Assembly: GCA_947498815.1 (NCBI GenBank)
Contig: CANMLU010000015.1
Coordinates: 48,603-112,602, forward strand
Source: an uncultured Aquimarina sp.
GTDB taxonomy: Bacteria; Bacteroidota; Bacteroidia; Flavobacteriales; Flavobacteriaceae
DNA length: 64,000 nt
Direction of reading: 5' to 3'
In this document: positions 55,376 to 63,982 of the stretch, in pieces
Layout of the letters: the number at the start of each line of letters is the position of its first letter
How positions within the stretch are numbered: the stretch's first letter is position 1
Made by a program: the position numbers and the translations under genes
The notes under the pieces: generated by a model
What the model was told of the DNA's origin: nothing
The model's input: the letters and a program-made list of their open reading frames with translations, nothing else
Database searches by the model: none

Positions 55376-57208
55376 TTATAATTCTTTTTCTACATTTTTC
55401 TTTTTATCAATCTCTTCGAGCATTTTGAGAGCATTGTTATTATCGGGATTTAAGTCAAGAGACTTTTTATAATTCTTAATGGCAAGATCCAGATCACCAC
55501 TATTCATACACGCTTCGGCATAACTATCATATACATTAAAGCTTTCTGGATACAATATCATATTTACCTTAAACACATCTGCAGCCAATTTTAATTGATC
55601 TGTGCCCATAAGTTGGTACCCTAAACGATTAATCCTGTTTTCCTGAATCACATAGGCTTTGGGTGAAGTTTTCTTTATTTCCTGATACGCTTCAAGGCCT
55701 TTGTCATAATCACCAGCCTCAAGATGCTCTATAGGTAGTTTTTCATCTGGCCCCATAATGGTAAGTGTATCTACTATCTTTTGTGTATTTGGATCAAGCA
55801 CAAAAGCATTCATTTGCCCAGTTTCTGGACTCATTTTAAATTGGATAGGACGATCATTTTCTCGGCTTATAAAGGTGTTTTCTGAAATTTTAATCATTGC
55901 AGCAGGTTTTTCTCCTGTGCTTTTTTTGAAAAGTTCATTCCCTTGACGATATACCTTAGTCAAACGGTCTTTGTCCATTCGGTAACGGCCACCTATTTTT
56001 TCAAGCTCCGTTTCGTTGGTAGTCATCTTTTTGTATATGGGTACATAACTATCCCACTCGTAAGTAAGTGCCACAGATCGTATAAGCTCCGAGATAAACT
56101 GTGGGTGATTAGAATTGATAAGTACAACCACACCGTATCCTTTGTCTTTATGGGCTATAAGTTCACTAGAGAATCCTTCATCCCAGCCACCATGACCAAA
56201 ATAAGTTTCATTACCCATTGTATTTATGAAAATACCTAATCCGATATGGTCTTCTACAAAAGGAGTTAACATTTTGGTTGCCATATCTTGTGATAACACT
56301 GTGTTGCTTTCACCTTTATACGTTTGTTGCAAGTTTATAGCAAACTTGGCAAGATCTTCTGCAGTAGTCCATAGGCCAGCTGCAGCCATCTCTGGATAAG
56401 TGTGTCTTTTTCCTTTGGTCATATTTCCGTTAGGTAAATATCCGGTAGCAGCAAATTTTAATTGTTCCTCTTTAAGAGGTTGATCATAGGTGCTATTGCT
56501 CATTTCAAGAGGAGCCAGGACCAAGGTATTCATGAGTTCTGGAAACGATTTTTGTTCTATATCAATCATCATTTGTTGCATGATGGTGTATCCACCTCCA
56601 GAATAGCGAAAACTCTCTTCTGGCGTTTTATTTACGAAAATAGGATCAGAGTTAGCTGGCGGGGTACCGTTAAGTACCTGGACTAAAGAAGGCACAGGAA
56701 GATCTGGACTGTATCCCCAAAAACCGTGCACTGTAAGTCCACCAGAGTGACTTACCAAATGCTTGAGTGCTACCTTCTTTTCTTTGGTAAACTCGCTATC
56801 GGGTAATTTCCAGGATTGTAAATAGGTATTTACATCCTCATCCAGATTGATTTTATTTTGTTCGACCATTTTTAAAGCTCCATAAGCAGCGACTGGTTTA
56901 CTGATTGAACCTGCCTGAAACAGGGTCTGTCCAGTCACAGGTAATTGTGTGTCTTTGTCTACAACACCATAGCTTTTTATCCATTCGATCTGGTGATCCT
57001 TAATCACAGCGACACTTACACCCGGTACACCATAGTGTTTCATACGATCTTCGATGGTCCAGGTAGAATCGCCTTCAAAATAAACAGAAGGTACGAGTCC
57101 ATGCTCTACCAGCTTAATTTTATCTGGAGGAGTTACGGTTTTTTCGGGAGTAGTGGAACAGGATAAGAAAATTAAAAATGCTGCAAAAATTAAAATGATT
57201 TTTTTCAT
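55376..57208 (-). CDS. Class C beta-lactamase-like serine hydrolase lipoprotein with TPR tail
   Basis: 610 residues. Lipoprotein signal with Cys17 (FLIFLSC). Penicillin-binding/beta-lactamase fold at about 45-390: SxxK at Ser101-Ile-Ser-Lys104, a Tyr motif YSGGG (about 203) and HGG near 337 (YFGHGGWDEG). Then a linker domain and a C-terminal TPR (about 540-600, DLAIKNYKKSLDLNPDN). Such proteins are usually esterases, D-amino-acid or peptide hydrolases; resistance is not implied. Confidence 0.88.
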   Translation of the reverse strand: MKKIILIFAAFLIFLSCSTTPEKTVTPPDKIKLVEHGLVPSVYFEGDSTWTIEDRMKHYGVPGVSVAVIKDHQIEWIKSYGVVDKDTQLPVTGQTLFQAGSISKPVAAYGALKMVEQNKINLDEDVNTYLQSWKLPDSEFTKEKKVALKHLVSHSGGLTVHGFWGYSPDLPVPSLVQVLNGTPPANSDPIFVNKTPEESFRYSGGGYTIMQQMMIDIEQKSFPELMNTLVLAPLEMSNSTYDQPLKEEQLKFAATGYLPNGNMTKGKRHTYPEMAAAGLWTTAEDLAKFAINLQQTYKGESNTVLSQDMATKMLTPFVEDHIGLGIFINTMGNETYFGHGGWDEGFSSELIAHKDKGYGVVVLINSNHPQFISELIRSVALTYEWDSYVPIYKKMTTNETELEKIGGRYRMDKDRLTKVYRQGNELFKKSTGEKPAAMIKISENTFISRENDRPIQFKMSPETGQMNAFVLDPNTQKIVDTLTIMGPDEKLPIEHLEAGDYDKGLEAYQEIKKTSPKAYVIQENRINRLGYQLMGTDQLKLAADVFKVNMILYPESFNVYDSYAEACMNSGDLDLAIKNYKKSLDLNPDNNNALKMLEEIDKKKNVEKEL

Positions 57209-57377
57209 AATGTGAAAGATTGACTGATGATGTTTTTAAGGTAATAGTTTGTTATTACCACGTTCTAAATATAGGATATTTTGATCATTACTTCACCTTT
57301 ATTTGCATTCTAATAACATTATCTATTCTTGTTTGTTTGTCTAGAAATTCATGATTAATCGTTTGCTACTTAAAACA

Positions 57378-57415
57378 AAAAACATCTTTAATAGCTATGC
57401 AATAAAGATGTTTTT
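57378..57415. terminator. Terminator after the YciI-like gene
   Basis: Stem AAAAACATCTTTA / TAAAGATGTTTTT (13 bp), 12-base loop, with T-rich flanks on both strands; 53 bases after the stop at 57469. Confidence 0.8.
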
Positions 57416-57468
57416 GTTTAACTATATCTGTTTGATATACAGTATTCTAAAGATATTTATCTTTATTG

Positions 57469-57825
57469 TTAGTTTATGCCTTCAACTTTCTTGATTGGGC
57501 GCACTTCGATACGCCAAATACCTTCTTCAAACCTTGGATCTTGTTTGGTAATTTCAATAGCTTCGTCGAGATCTTTGGCGAGTAAGTGGTAATATCCAGA
57601 AATAACCTCTTTGGTTTCGTTATAAGGGCCATCAATAATTTTTCCGTTTTTGTATGAGAGTATTCTGCCTTCCATCTCTAGGGGTTGGGCAGATTTCATT
57701 CTCCCTTCTTCCATTAGCCCTTTGATATAGCCTCCAACTTTTTCGATATGTTGCTGTAATTGCTCTGGCGAAAGATCTGCTTTTGGCTCTTCTTCGCTTC
57801 TAATGAATAACATAAATTCTTTCAT
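57469..57825 (-). CDS. YciI/DGPF-domain protein
   Basis: 118 residues, dimeric alpha/beta barrel-type fold of the YCII family: FMLFIRSEEEPKADLSPEQL, the DGPYNETKEVISGYYHLLAKDL signature split here as DGPYNETKE and SGYYHLLA, and IEVRPIKKV at the end. Partner of the ECF sigma factor gene 41 bases upstream; ECF42-type factors are commonly linked to DGPF proteins. Confidence 0.88.
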   Translation of the reverse strand: MKEFMLFIRSEEEPKADLSPEQLQQHIEKVGGYIKGLMEEGRMKSAQPLEMEGRILSYKNGKIIDGPYNETKEVISGYYHLLAKDLDEAIEITKQDPRFEEGIWRIEVRPIKKVEGIN

Positions 57826-57866
57826 TGTTTTATAGTTTATGATTTATACCCTTACAACAATTAAGT

Positions 57867-59132
57867 TTATGTAATAGGGACAATAGTATTTAATTTTTTT
57901 TCTAATAATTCAATATCACGTGTATTTGTACATAGCGAAACGGCACGCTGCAAGCAAGACGTAGCATCAAGGGTATTATTTTCTTGGATATGAAATTCTG
58001 CCAGAGTTGCATGAAAAAGATAATGATTTCCTATATCCGAGGTACCTTTTAGTTCTTGTAATGCATCAATACCGGCGGTATTTCCTTTTACCTTGGCCAA
58101 GGGTATACAGCGATTCAGTCGTACTAATGGAGTGTCTTGTAGTTCGAGTAGATGATCGTATAGCAATAGTATGGCTTCCCAGTTGGTTTCTTCAAAATTT
58201 GGTGCGGTACAGTGATGACCAGAAATAGTTGCGAGTATCTGGTATACCGAAACTGTATTTTCTTGAGTCGTTTGATGCAGATACATGATACCTTTGTTCA
58301 TTAAGGATAGGTTCCAGAGCTCTCGATTTTGTTTATGCATCTCTATGATGGTGCCATCTTCACTACGAGCCTCAAAACGTGCAGCATTCAAATACATCAA
58401 TGCCAGGAGGGCAAACGCATCGGATTTTTGCTTAATATTCTCGTTTTTGGCTAGAATTTCGACCAATCGAATGGCTTCGAGGCAGAGGTCATACCGTATC
58501 ACCTTGTTTTGTTGCGAAGGGCTGTATCCTTCATTAAAGAGCAAATAAATTGTTTTAAGAACAATATCAAGGCTTTCACTGATATTTTTGGGTATTTCAA
58601 AAGAGATCTCGGCAGTTCTTAATTGTTTACGGCCTCTTACCAATCGTTTATTGATCGTTTCAGTAGTGGTAAAAAAGGCATTGGCAATCTCGGTGATACT
58701 GAATCCGCATAGGATCTTAAGGATCAATGCGATTTGAGAGTTTTCAGATATAGAAGGGTGACAACAAACAAACATCATTTTGAGCTGTTCATCATTAATC
58801 AGGTCATCAGAGATTTGCAATTGCTCTAGTTCTACTTGTTTATGTTCTAGTTTAAGCTGGGATTCATACTGAAGTTCATATTTTTTTCTCTTTAGCACAT
58901 TGAGTGTATGGTTTTTGGCTGTGGTATACAACCATGCCTGGGGATTCTCTGGGATTCCGTTTTGTTGCCAGTGATCTACTGCCTTCAGTAAGGTTTCCTG
59001 CACTATATCTTCGGCGGTTTGTACATTATGAGTACCTATATACCGTGTAACCACAGAGACTATCTTTCCGTACTCTTTTCTAAAGAAATGTTCGGTTAAC
59101 TGTCTAGAATCTAAAGGATCGGTTGGCTTCAT
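57867..59132 (-). CDS. ECF42-type RNA polymerase sigma factor
   Basis: 421 residues. Sigma-2 region (about 20-90, AEDIVQETLLKAVDHW, PQAWLYTTAKNHTLNVLKRK) and sigma-4 region (about 120-185, CGFSITEIANAFFTTTETIN), followed by about 230 residues of TPR-like helical extension (SDIGNHYLFHATLAEFHIQE) characteristic of ECF42. Regulation probably works through that extension, not an anti-sigma factor. Upstream of the DGPF-protein gene on the same strand. Confidence 0.92.
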   Translation of the reverse strand: MKPTDPLDSRQLTEHFFRKEYGKIVSVVTRYIGTHNVQTAEDIVQETLLKAVDHWQQNGIPENPQAWLYTTAKNHTLNVLKRKKYELQYESQLKLEHKQVELEQLQISDDLINDEQLKMMFVCCHPSISENSQIALILKILCGFSITEIANAFFTTTETINKRLVRGRKQLRTAEISFEIPKNISESLDIVLKTIYLLFNEGYSPSQQNKVIRYDLCLEAIRLVEILAKNENIKQKSDAFALLALMYLNAARFEARSEDGTIIEMHKQNRELWNLSLMNKGIMYLHQTTQENTVSVYQILATISGHHCTAPNFEETNWEAILLLYDHLLELQDTPLVRLNRCIPLAKVKGNTAGIDALQELKGTSDIGNHYLFHATLAEFHIQENNTLDATSCLQRAVSLCTNTRDIELLEKKLNTIVPIT

Positions 59133-59143
59133 GTATTATGGTG

Positions 59144-59815
59144 TTACCAGCTAATATAGGATTGTGTTTCTACATTCCAAAACGATCCGTTTTCAAAGTC
59201 TCCGGTTATATAGTCAAATATTCCGGTAGCGGATTCTTCTGGTGACAACCTGCCCGAACTGTCATCTCCCGATATCATAGTACGTACCCATCCAGGATGC
59301 ACTGCAGTAACAACATGTTTTCCCTGTAGTCGGTTTGCCAGAATTTTGGTATACATATTTAAAGCGGTTTTTGACATACGATATGCCACCGAACACGATG
59401 CCGTGCACATGGATATAGATCCCATTTTGGAAGAAATATTAATAATCCTTCCGTGATCTTTCAAATAAGGTAGCATTGCCTCAGTAAACAATACGGTGCC
59501 TGTTGTATTTACTTCAAAGGTTTTTCTGTATGAGTTCGCTTCTGGTTTTGCATAATTAAGATCAGGACCAATCCCCGCATTATTGATGAGCATATCTATA
59601 TAAACCCCATTGTTTTTGAAATATGTACCGCAATCATAGATGCTTTGGTCACTAGATAAATCTAATGCAATATCCGTAAAGTTATCATGTGTAATCTCTT
59701 TAATTTCACCAGTTCGACTGGTACCAATAACATGATATCCTTGATTAAGAAAATGTTTTGATAACGCAAGGCCAATGCCTTGGCTAGCGCCTGAGATAAG
59801 TATGGTGCTGTGCAT
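59144..59815 (-). CDS. Short-chain dehydrogenase/reductase
   Basis: 223 residues, Rossmann fold. Cofactor loop GASQGIGLALSKHF (about 8-21), INNAGIG (about 90), catalytic Ser in NISSKMGSIS and Tyr/Lys in AYRMSK (about 145-150). The short family length suits the carbonyl-reductase or YwfD-like classical SDRs. Substrate unknown. Its stop is 11 bases from the sigma factor start, so it may lead that transcript. Confidence 0.88.
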   Translation of the reverse strand: MHSTILISGASQGIGLALSKHFLNQGYHVIGTSRTGEIKEITHDNFTDIALDLSSDQSIYDCGTYFKNNGVYIDMLINNAGIGPDLNYAKPEANSYRKTFEVNTTGTVLFTEAMLPYLKDHGRIINISSKMGSISMCTASCSVAYRMSKTALNMYTKILANRLQGKHVVTAVHPGWVRTMISGDDSSGRLSPEESATGIFDYITGDFENGSFWNVETQSYISW

Positions 59816-59899
59816 AAAACTTCTGTTGAAATAATGACACTAAAGTAAGTATATGTTGGTATAAAAACCAATTCTAAACCATAAACAAATGCATATTAT

Positions 59900-60196
59900 T
59901 TATCCAAAGAGAAACAGAAGTGTAGCTGGCACAAAAACAATCAAACCAAGGAGCAACATCTTTCTTACACGATTACTGGCAAGCTCAGGTAAATAAACCA
60001 AAGAGAATATTAAACCCAAGGTTGCCCCAGTAATCCCTTCTCCGAATGGGATAATGAAGTATAAAATTTCATCAATACCGTGAGGGTGATTACTACCAAA
60101 ATAGGTAACAATCACAAAAGCAATGAGTAGACCAATTAACGCATAGAGTAGGAGTCCGGTAAGTACTGACTTAAGAATGAAATAGAACTTTTGCAT
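59900..60196 (-). CDS. Small membrane protein, unknown
   Basis: 98 residues with three hydrophobic helices (about 12-32, 45-65, 75-97) and a YFGSNHPHGIDEI loop. No family recognised. It lies 84 bases from the SDR gene. Confidence 0.62.
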   Translation of the reverse strand: MQKFYFILKSVLTGLLLYALIGLLIAFVIVTYFGSNHPHGIDEILYFIIPFGEGITGATLGLIFSLVYLPELASNRVRKMLLLGLIVFVPATLLFLFG

Positions 60197-60255
60197 AGCC
60201 GAAATATACTGTAAAGTATTTAAAATATAAAAAGCTAGTAGAAAAGGTATACATA

Positions 60256-60912
60256 TTAAGGATCAGCAAATTTCGCACTTTTGAGCATAAAGATACCAAG
60301 CCATAAGAACCATATAATTTGAGTTATTCCAAAAACCTCGGTGAAAATCTCTGCTGGGTACACTGTTGCAATACCTGCCAATCCTACTATTAAACCCAGA
60401 TAGTTCAATGATTTTGGCAAACTTTTTCCTTTTAAAGCGGCGATGCTTAACAATAGCACCCAGATTCCACCAACAATTTCGTTTCCGCCACCCAAACCTT
60501 CGGTAACAATAGTAACAGTGGACCAGATTTGCATGGCTTGCTCTGGATCATTGCTGCCAATTTCTATCACTTTACTCAAACCAATATTTCCTATCATCCC
60601 ACTGGCTATAACCAGTCCGACCCAAAGGAAACCAAAAACAGAAGCAATACTTGAAAGATCCGGAGTATGTTCTTTTATCCGTTTATGAAGTGCCAGAACC
60701 AATATGGACAACAAAATACCAAAGATTACATACATCAGAAGATTCAAAAATGAGAAGATCACTTGATTGTCTGATAAAAATGTAAGTTCTTGCTGCGAGC
60801 TTGCATTCGTTGGAGGATATTCTAATATAGCGCCATAAATAATAAACGCAACGATATAAATAAGAGCTTCGAGTATAGAAGCTATACCTCCTGATTTTTG
60901 TAATGTACGCAT
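60256..60912 (-). CDS. DUF4386 membrane protein
   Basis: About 218 residues from the ATG at 60912, giving MRTLQKSGGIASILEALIYI, the usual DUF4386 opening; the frame is open 15 codons upstream to 60957. About six transmembrane helices; EYPPTNASSQQELTFLSDNQ lies between the first helices. Function unknown. Confidence 0.75.
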   Translation of the reverse strand: MRTLQKSGGIASILEALIYIVAFIIYGAILEYPPTNASSQQELTFLSDNQVIFSFLNLLMYVIFGILLSILVLALHKRIKEHTPDLSSIASVFGFLWVGLVIASGMIGNIGLSKVIEIGSNDPEQAMQIWSTVTIVTEGLGGGNEIVGGIWVLLLSIAALKGKSLPKSLNYLGLIVGLAGIATVYPAEIFTEVFGITQIIWFLWLGIFMLKSAKFADP

Positions 60913-60975
60913 CGTATTTCCTTTTAGTGTATAAAAGGCAGACGAATAGTATGGCAAGTTGTTACAATCCTTATC

Positions 60976-62499
60976 CTAGCAATCATCAGAATCCTCATCT
61001 TCATCACCTTCAATATGAACAGGGAAGGGCTCATCGGGTGCATTATCCCTAAAGGTATCAAACAAGTTATTGGCATCTTCATCATCTGGGTTGGCTCTCA
61101 TAAAACAACGTCCGTTTTGATGGGTGACCGCATGAAACCCAGGCGTAGTAATCTTACCTATTTTTACTAGTCTGGCTAGTTCTGAGGTTTTAAATTTTTG
61201 TCCGCCCTCGAGCTCGTGCAATACAAATCGACTAAACTTTTTGGTAAACCATCCATTGGTAATAGTTTGTTCGATAGGACTCACAAATATCAAGGCATCA
61301 AATAAGAAATGACCTTCGATAAGCGTAAGTTCGTTGGGCGTAGACTCCAGAGTAACCATTTCGATATCTTCTTCGATACGCAAACCTGATGCCAGTTCTG
61401 ATAATTGTGTACCCAGAGCACCTCCCAATCCACTTTGTATACTCTCATCGGCATTATCCAGATCTTCTGCGGCTCCCCATAAAGCAGGTACTGCCCATAC
61501 ATCGGCTACAATCCCACCAATGATACCTACAAGCCCAAAAATAACTCCACCAATAAGCGGAAGTATAATGGCGGTCAATATCCCCAGAAACTTTAAAAAC
61601 CCTGCTAGTCCGCCAGGTTCATCGGCATCAACCTGGCTGGCATCCAATGACATTTCGGTAGTGCCGCGATATAAAAACGGAAATGCGGGGCCATCAAAAG
61701 GAATTTCGACCAATGATTTTTGTACACGCCCATCGATCTCAATGCGATCATCTTCAAGGGTTAAGGTTAATGCTTCAATCGTGGCACCACATTGTGAGGA
61801 TCCGATCCGATCTTGGGCACCTTGATCAAATACATCTTGCAAAAAGGCCCTGTTGAAAACAATACCCAATCCTGTTTGTGCATTCAGGAAACTAAATTCT
61901 ATTCCGGTATTGACACTCGTGCCTGGTGAGGCAACAAAAATGGCAATAGCATCCATGGTTTCTTCATTTTCGGCGGGTAAAATCTGTAATTGGGATGCCC
62001 AAGTATCTCTACTGGGGCGATCATCTTCTTCAGGAAAGATAATGACTTCTAATCCTTCAACGGCTTGTGTGATCACATCAATTTCGACAGCATTGATACG
62101 ATTACCAAGGCTTCCTGGAGCATCATCATTAAAACGATCATCTACAATGCCTATAATTACATCTTCAAGAGCGTCCAGATTTTCTCCGACAATGCTATGG
62201 ACTCCATTATATACCAATCCCAATACGGGTGGACTATCTTCTATTGGTTTTAGCGTAAGCGAAAGATTGATATTGATAGTAATGTCAATAACACCTAGCA
62301 CACCAACTATACTGAGCATGGTATCTGTATTATCGTCATTCAGCAGAAAGCGCATCTCATCAATCTGCAGGCCTATATCTCCTAAAACAGGAATATTTTG
62401 AAGTTCGGGATCGTTTTTATGAAGCTCAATAAAAAACTCATCAAAAATATTGATGGCTAGTGTAACTCCTACTTGTGCATCTTGAAGATCTAATGGCAT
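60976..62499 (-). CDS. Unknown protein with central hydrophobic hairpin and acidic C-terminal tail
   Basis: I start at 62499 (MPLDLQDAQVGVTLAINIFD); the frame is open 12 codons further. About 507 residues, soluble-looking at both ends, with beta-rich segments (DITININLSLTLKPI) and a hydrophobic Gly/Ile-rich hairpin near 296-332 (GGVIFGLVGIIGG). The end is an acidic run (EGDEDEDSDD) closing on a terminal Cys. No signal peptide, no family recognised. The central hairpin recalls membrane-inserting toxins or effectors, but this is speculation. Confidence 0.62.
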   Translation of the reverse strand: MPLDLQDAQVGVTLAINIFDEFFIELHKNDPELQNIPVLGDIGLQIDEMRFLLNDDNTDTMLSIVGVLGVIDITININLSLTLKPIEDSPPVLGLVYNGVHSIVGENLDALEDVIIGIVDDRFNDDAPGSLGNRINAVEIDVITQAVEGLEVIIFPEEDDRPSRDTWASQLQILPAENEETMDAIAIFVASPGTSVNTGIEFSFLNAQTGLGIVFNRAFLQDVFDQGAQDRIGSSQCGATIEALTLTLEDDRIEIDGRVQKSLVEIPFDGPAFPFLYRGTTEMSLDASQVDADEPGGLAGFLKFLGILTAIILPLIGGVIFGLVGIIGGIVADVWAVPALWGAAEDLDNADESIQSGLGGALGTQLSELASGLRIEEDIEMVTLESTPNELTLIEGHFLFDALIFVSPIEQTITNGWFTKKFSRFVLHELEGGQKFKTSELARLVKIGKITTPGFHAVTHQNGRCFMRANPDDEDANNLFDTFRDNAPDEPFPVHIEGDEDEDSDDC

Positions 62500-62906
62500 A
62501 ACGCTATGGTTTTTGGATGTACTACCAAAAGACAATAAGAAACCTACAAAAAGTTTATATTGAATCAGTAATACAGTGATTTATTTGTTGGAGTATGCAG
62601 CTATGCTAAATTTGGTGTTTACTTATGTATAAAAGTACAGAGAATGGGTGAAGTATGATCAAGGCAAATCACCCTATCAGCATAGGAAAATGTCCCGATT
62701 ATAAGAAGGTAGTACTAGGACTTCAAGAGCGCTTCGATTTAGCTAATGATGACATAGGTTTTGAAACCCAAAACGCGGTTCTCGATACGCCCTTCCTTTG
62801 TCAGGGCACTCAAGCTGACGCATACTGCATTTCTCTCTAGGAGATCTCATGAGTATTTACTACCTTATACATTAAATAATGTATAACTCTTTAAATAGCA
62901 CACAAT
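62500..62906. other. 407-base gap with dispersed repeat-like sequence
   Basis: No credible gene. At 62779-62820 is a stretch beginning TTCTCGATACG and ending ACTCAAGCTGACG, with a small CCCT/AGGG hairpin inside; it has the look of the multicopy intergenic elements of Bacteroidota. A 61-codon frame at 62655 runs through it and is rejected. Confidence 0.45.
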
Positions 62907-63095
62907 ATGGAATTCATGGAATTTATGGAAATCAAAGACAATAAAGGCAACCGTCATTATATCAACCCTAGTCATATATCGGCATTCTGCGAAACAGATG
63001 GTGAATGTAAGATCAATTTAATGGGGCAGGACTATATGTTAGCCGAAGGAACCATGCAAGATATAAAACTGCGCCTTACTTCTTTTAAGCATTGA
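62907..63095 (+). CDS. Small unknown protein, FlbD-like pattern
   Basis: 62 residues. A tandem MEFMEFMEI start gives three ATG choices in phase (9-base repeat at 62907, 62916, 62925). The body (NRHYINPSHISAFCETDGEC then INLMGQDYMLAEGTMQDIKL) has the beta-pattern of FlbD-like small proteins, with two Cys. The family link is a pattern impression only. Confidence 0.58.
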   Translation: MEFMEFMEIKDNKGNRHYINPSHISAFCETDGECKINLMGQDYMLAEGTMQDIKLRLTSFKH

Positions 63096-63106
63096 GTAAT
63101 GTGTTG

Positions 63107-63130
63107 TACCCTTCGACTACGCTCGGGGTA
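63107..63130. repeat. Intergenic repeat copy 1 (CTTCGACTACGCTCG type)
   Basis: Palindromic ends TACCC / GGGTA enclose CTTCGACTACGCTCG. Resembles a Bacteroidota dispersed element; a second copy is 650 bases on. Confidence 0.5.
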
Positions 63131-63298
63131 CTTGGTTCTTAGGATAACCTTATGATAGGCTATTTTTTATAAAACAGTAATTATATGGTTTACCGTAATG
63201 TACTTGATGAATTTATTAGTATCTTAATAAAAAAATTTCTTCCTGCCCCACATTGAAAAGAAGTTTGGTAATGTTTCGTGTGATTTTAATGCTGTGCT

Positions 63299-63745
63299 AT
63301 GGGCTATTTAAAAGATTCTTCGTTTTATTATGATGCTATACAGGAAAGACGCTATCCTTGCGCTACCTATTATTTGTTTGATACGTTTATCGTAGCAGAG
63401 ATCGACGAGGGTATTGTATATACCTGGGATGATCATGCCAAACCTATTGTGGCAGAGTTAAGCGAACTGTATGACCAAAAAGGTGAGGGCCTGGTCTTGA
63501 TTTCTAATCGAGTGCATTCGTATTCGGTAAAACCCAGTGATTGGATTAAGTTTTTTAAAAGCGATTATAAGTTAAAAGGATATGGCATTGTAAGCTATAC
63601 CCGCAAAGGGTTGATTGCCTCTTTGGTCGAAAAACTATTTATGCGCAACACTTTCCAGAGTTTTACTAACCTTGAAGAAGCCATTGCCTGGGCTAGAAGT
63701 CTTACTCAAACTCCCAAGAAAACTTCTAATGGTAAGAGTGCTTGA
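63299..63745 (+). CDS. Unknown cytosolic protein, SpoIIAA/STAS-like pattern
   Basis: 148 residues, no signal peptide or membrane helix. Alternating strands and helices (YYLFDTFIVAEIDEGIVYTW, GLVLISNRVHSYSVKPSDW, GYGIVSYTRKGLIASLVEK) and a helical end (TNLEEAIAWARSL) resemble STAS/SpoIIAA-like proteins of flavobacteria. Fold assignment is tentative; function unknown. Confidence 0.62.
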   Translation: MGYLKDSSFYYDAIQERRYPCATYYLFDTFIVAEIDEGIVYTWDDHAKPIVAELSELYDQKGEGLVLISNRVHSYSVKPSDWIKFFKSDYKLKGYGIVSYTRKGLIASLVEKLFMRNTFQSFTNLEEAIAWARSLTQTPKKTSNGKSA

Positions 63746-63760
63746 AGGGTGATCCTTCTG

Positions 63761-63776
63761 CCTTCGGCTACGCTCA
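63761..63776. repeat. Intergenic repeat copy 2 (CTTCGGCTACGCTCA type)
   Basis: CTTCGGCTACGCTCA at 63762-63776 matches copy 1 in 13 of 15 bases and sits 16 bases after a stop codon, the typical location of such elements. Confidence 0.5.
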
Positions 63777-63865
63777 GTCCTCGGAGGAACTAAAAATCTA
63801 GAGTTCTGAAAAATGAAACTGACAGTTTTTATCATTGTATATTCTTAATTCTTAAAGAATGTAGC

Positions 63866-63982
63866 ATGACAGGTTATATGTATATTTTGGAATGTAGTGA
63901 TGGGAGTTACTATAATTTCAAAACCGTCAATTCGATTTCTATGACAAATCCAAGCGGTTTTGGTAAAAAGTTTGATTCTTAA
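63866..63982 (+). pseudogene. Truncated GIY-YIG-type reading frame
   Basis: The first 16 codons (MTGYMYILECSDGSYY) are the usual opening of GIY-YIG/UvrC-type nucleases, but the expected continuation with TGxTxDL is missing; the frame instead runs 22 unrelated codons and stops at 63980-63982. It looks like a 5' fragment left after recombination or deletion. Confidence 0.5.

Noticed and set aside
61334-61825. 163-codon plus-strand frame
   Set aside because: Antisense to the acidic-tail protein; low-complexity composition.
61853-62401. 182-codon plus-strand frame
   Set aside because: It lies wholly antisense to the 507-residue unknown gene, lacks recognisable motifs and has a low-complexity Ser/Ile composition.
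62655-62840. 61-codon plus-strand frame
   Set aside because: Runs through a dispersed repeat-like element, has no family features and sits in an untranslated gap.
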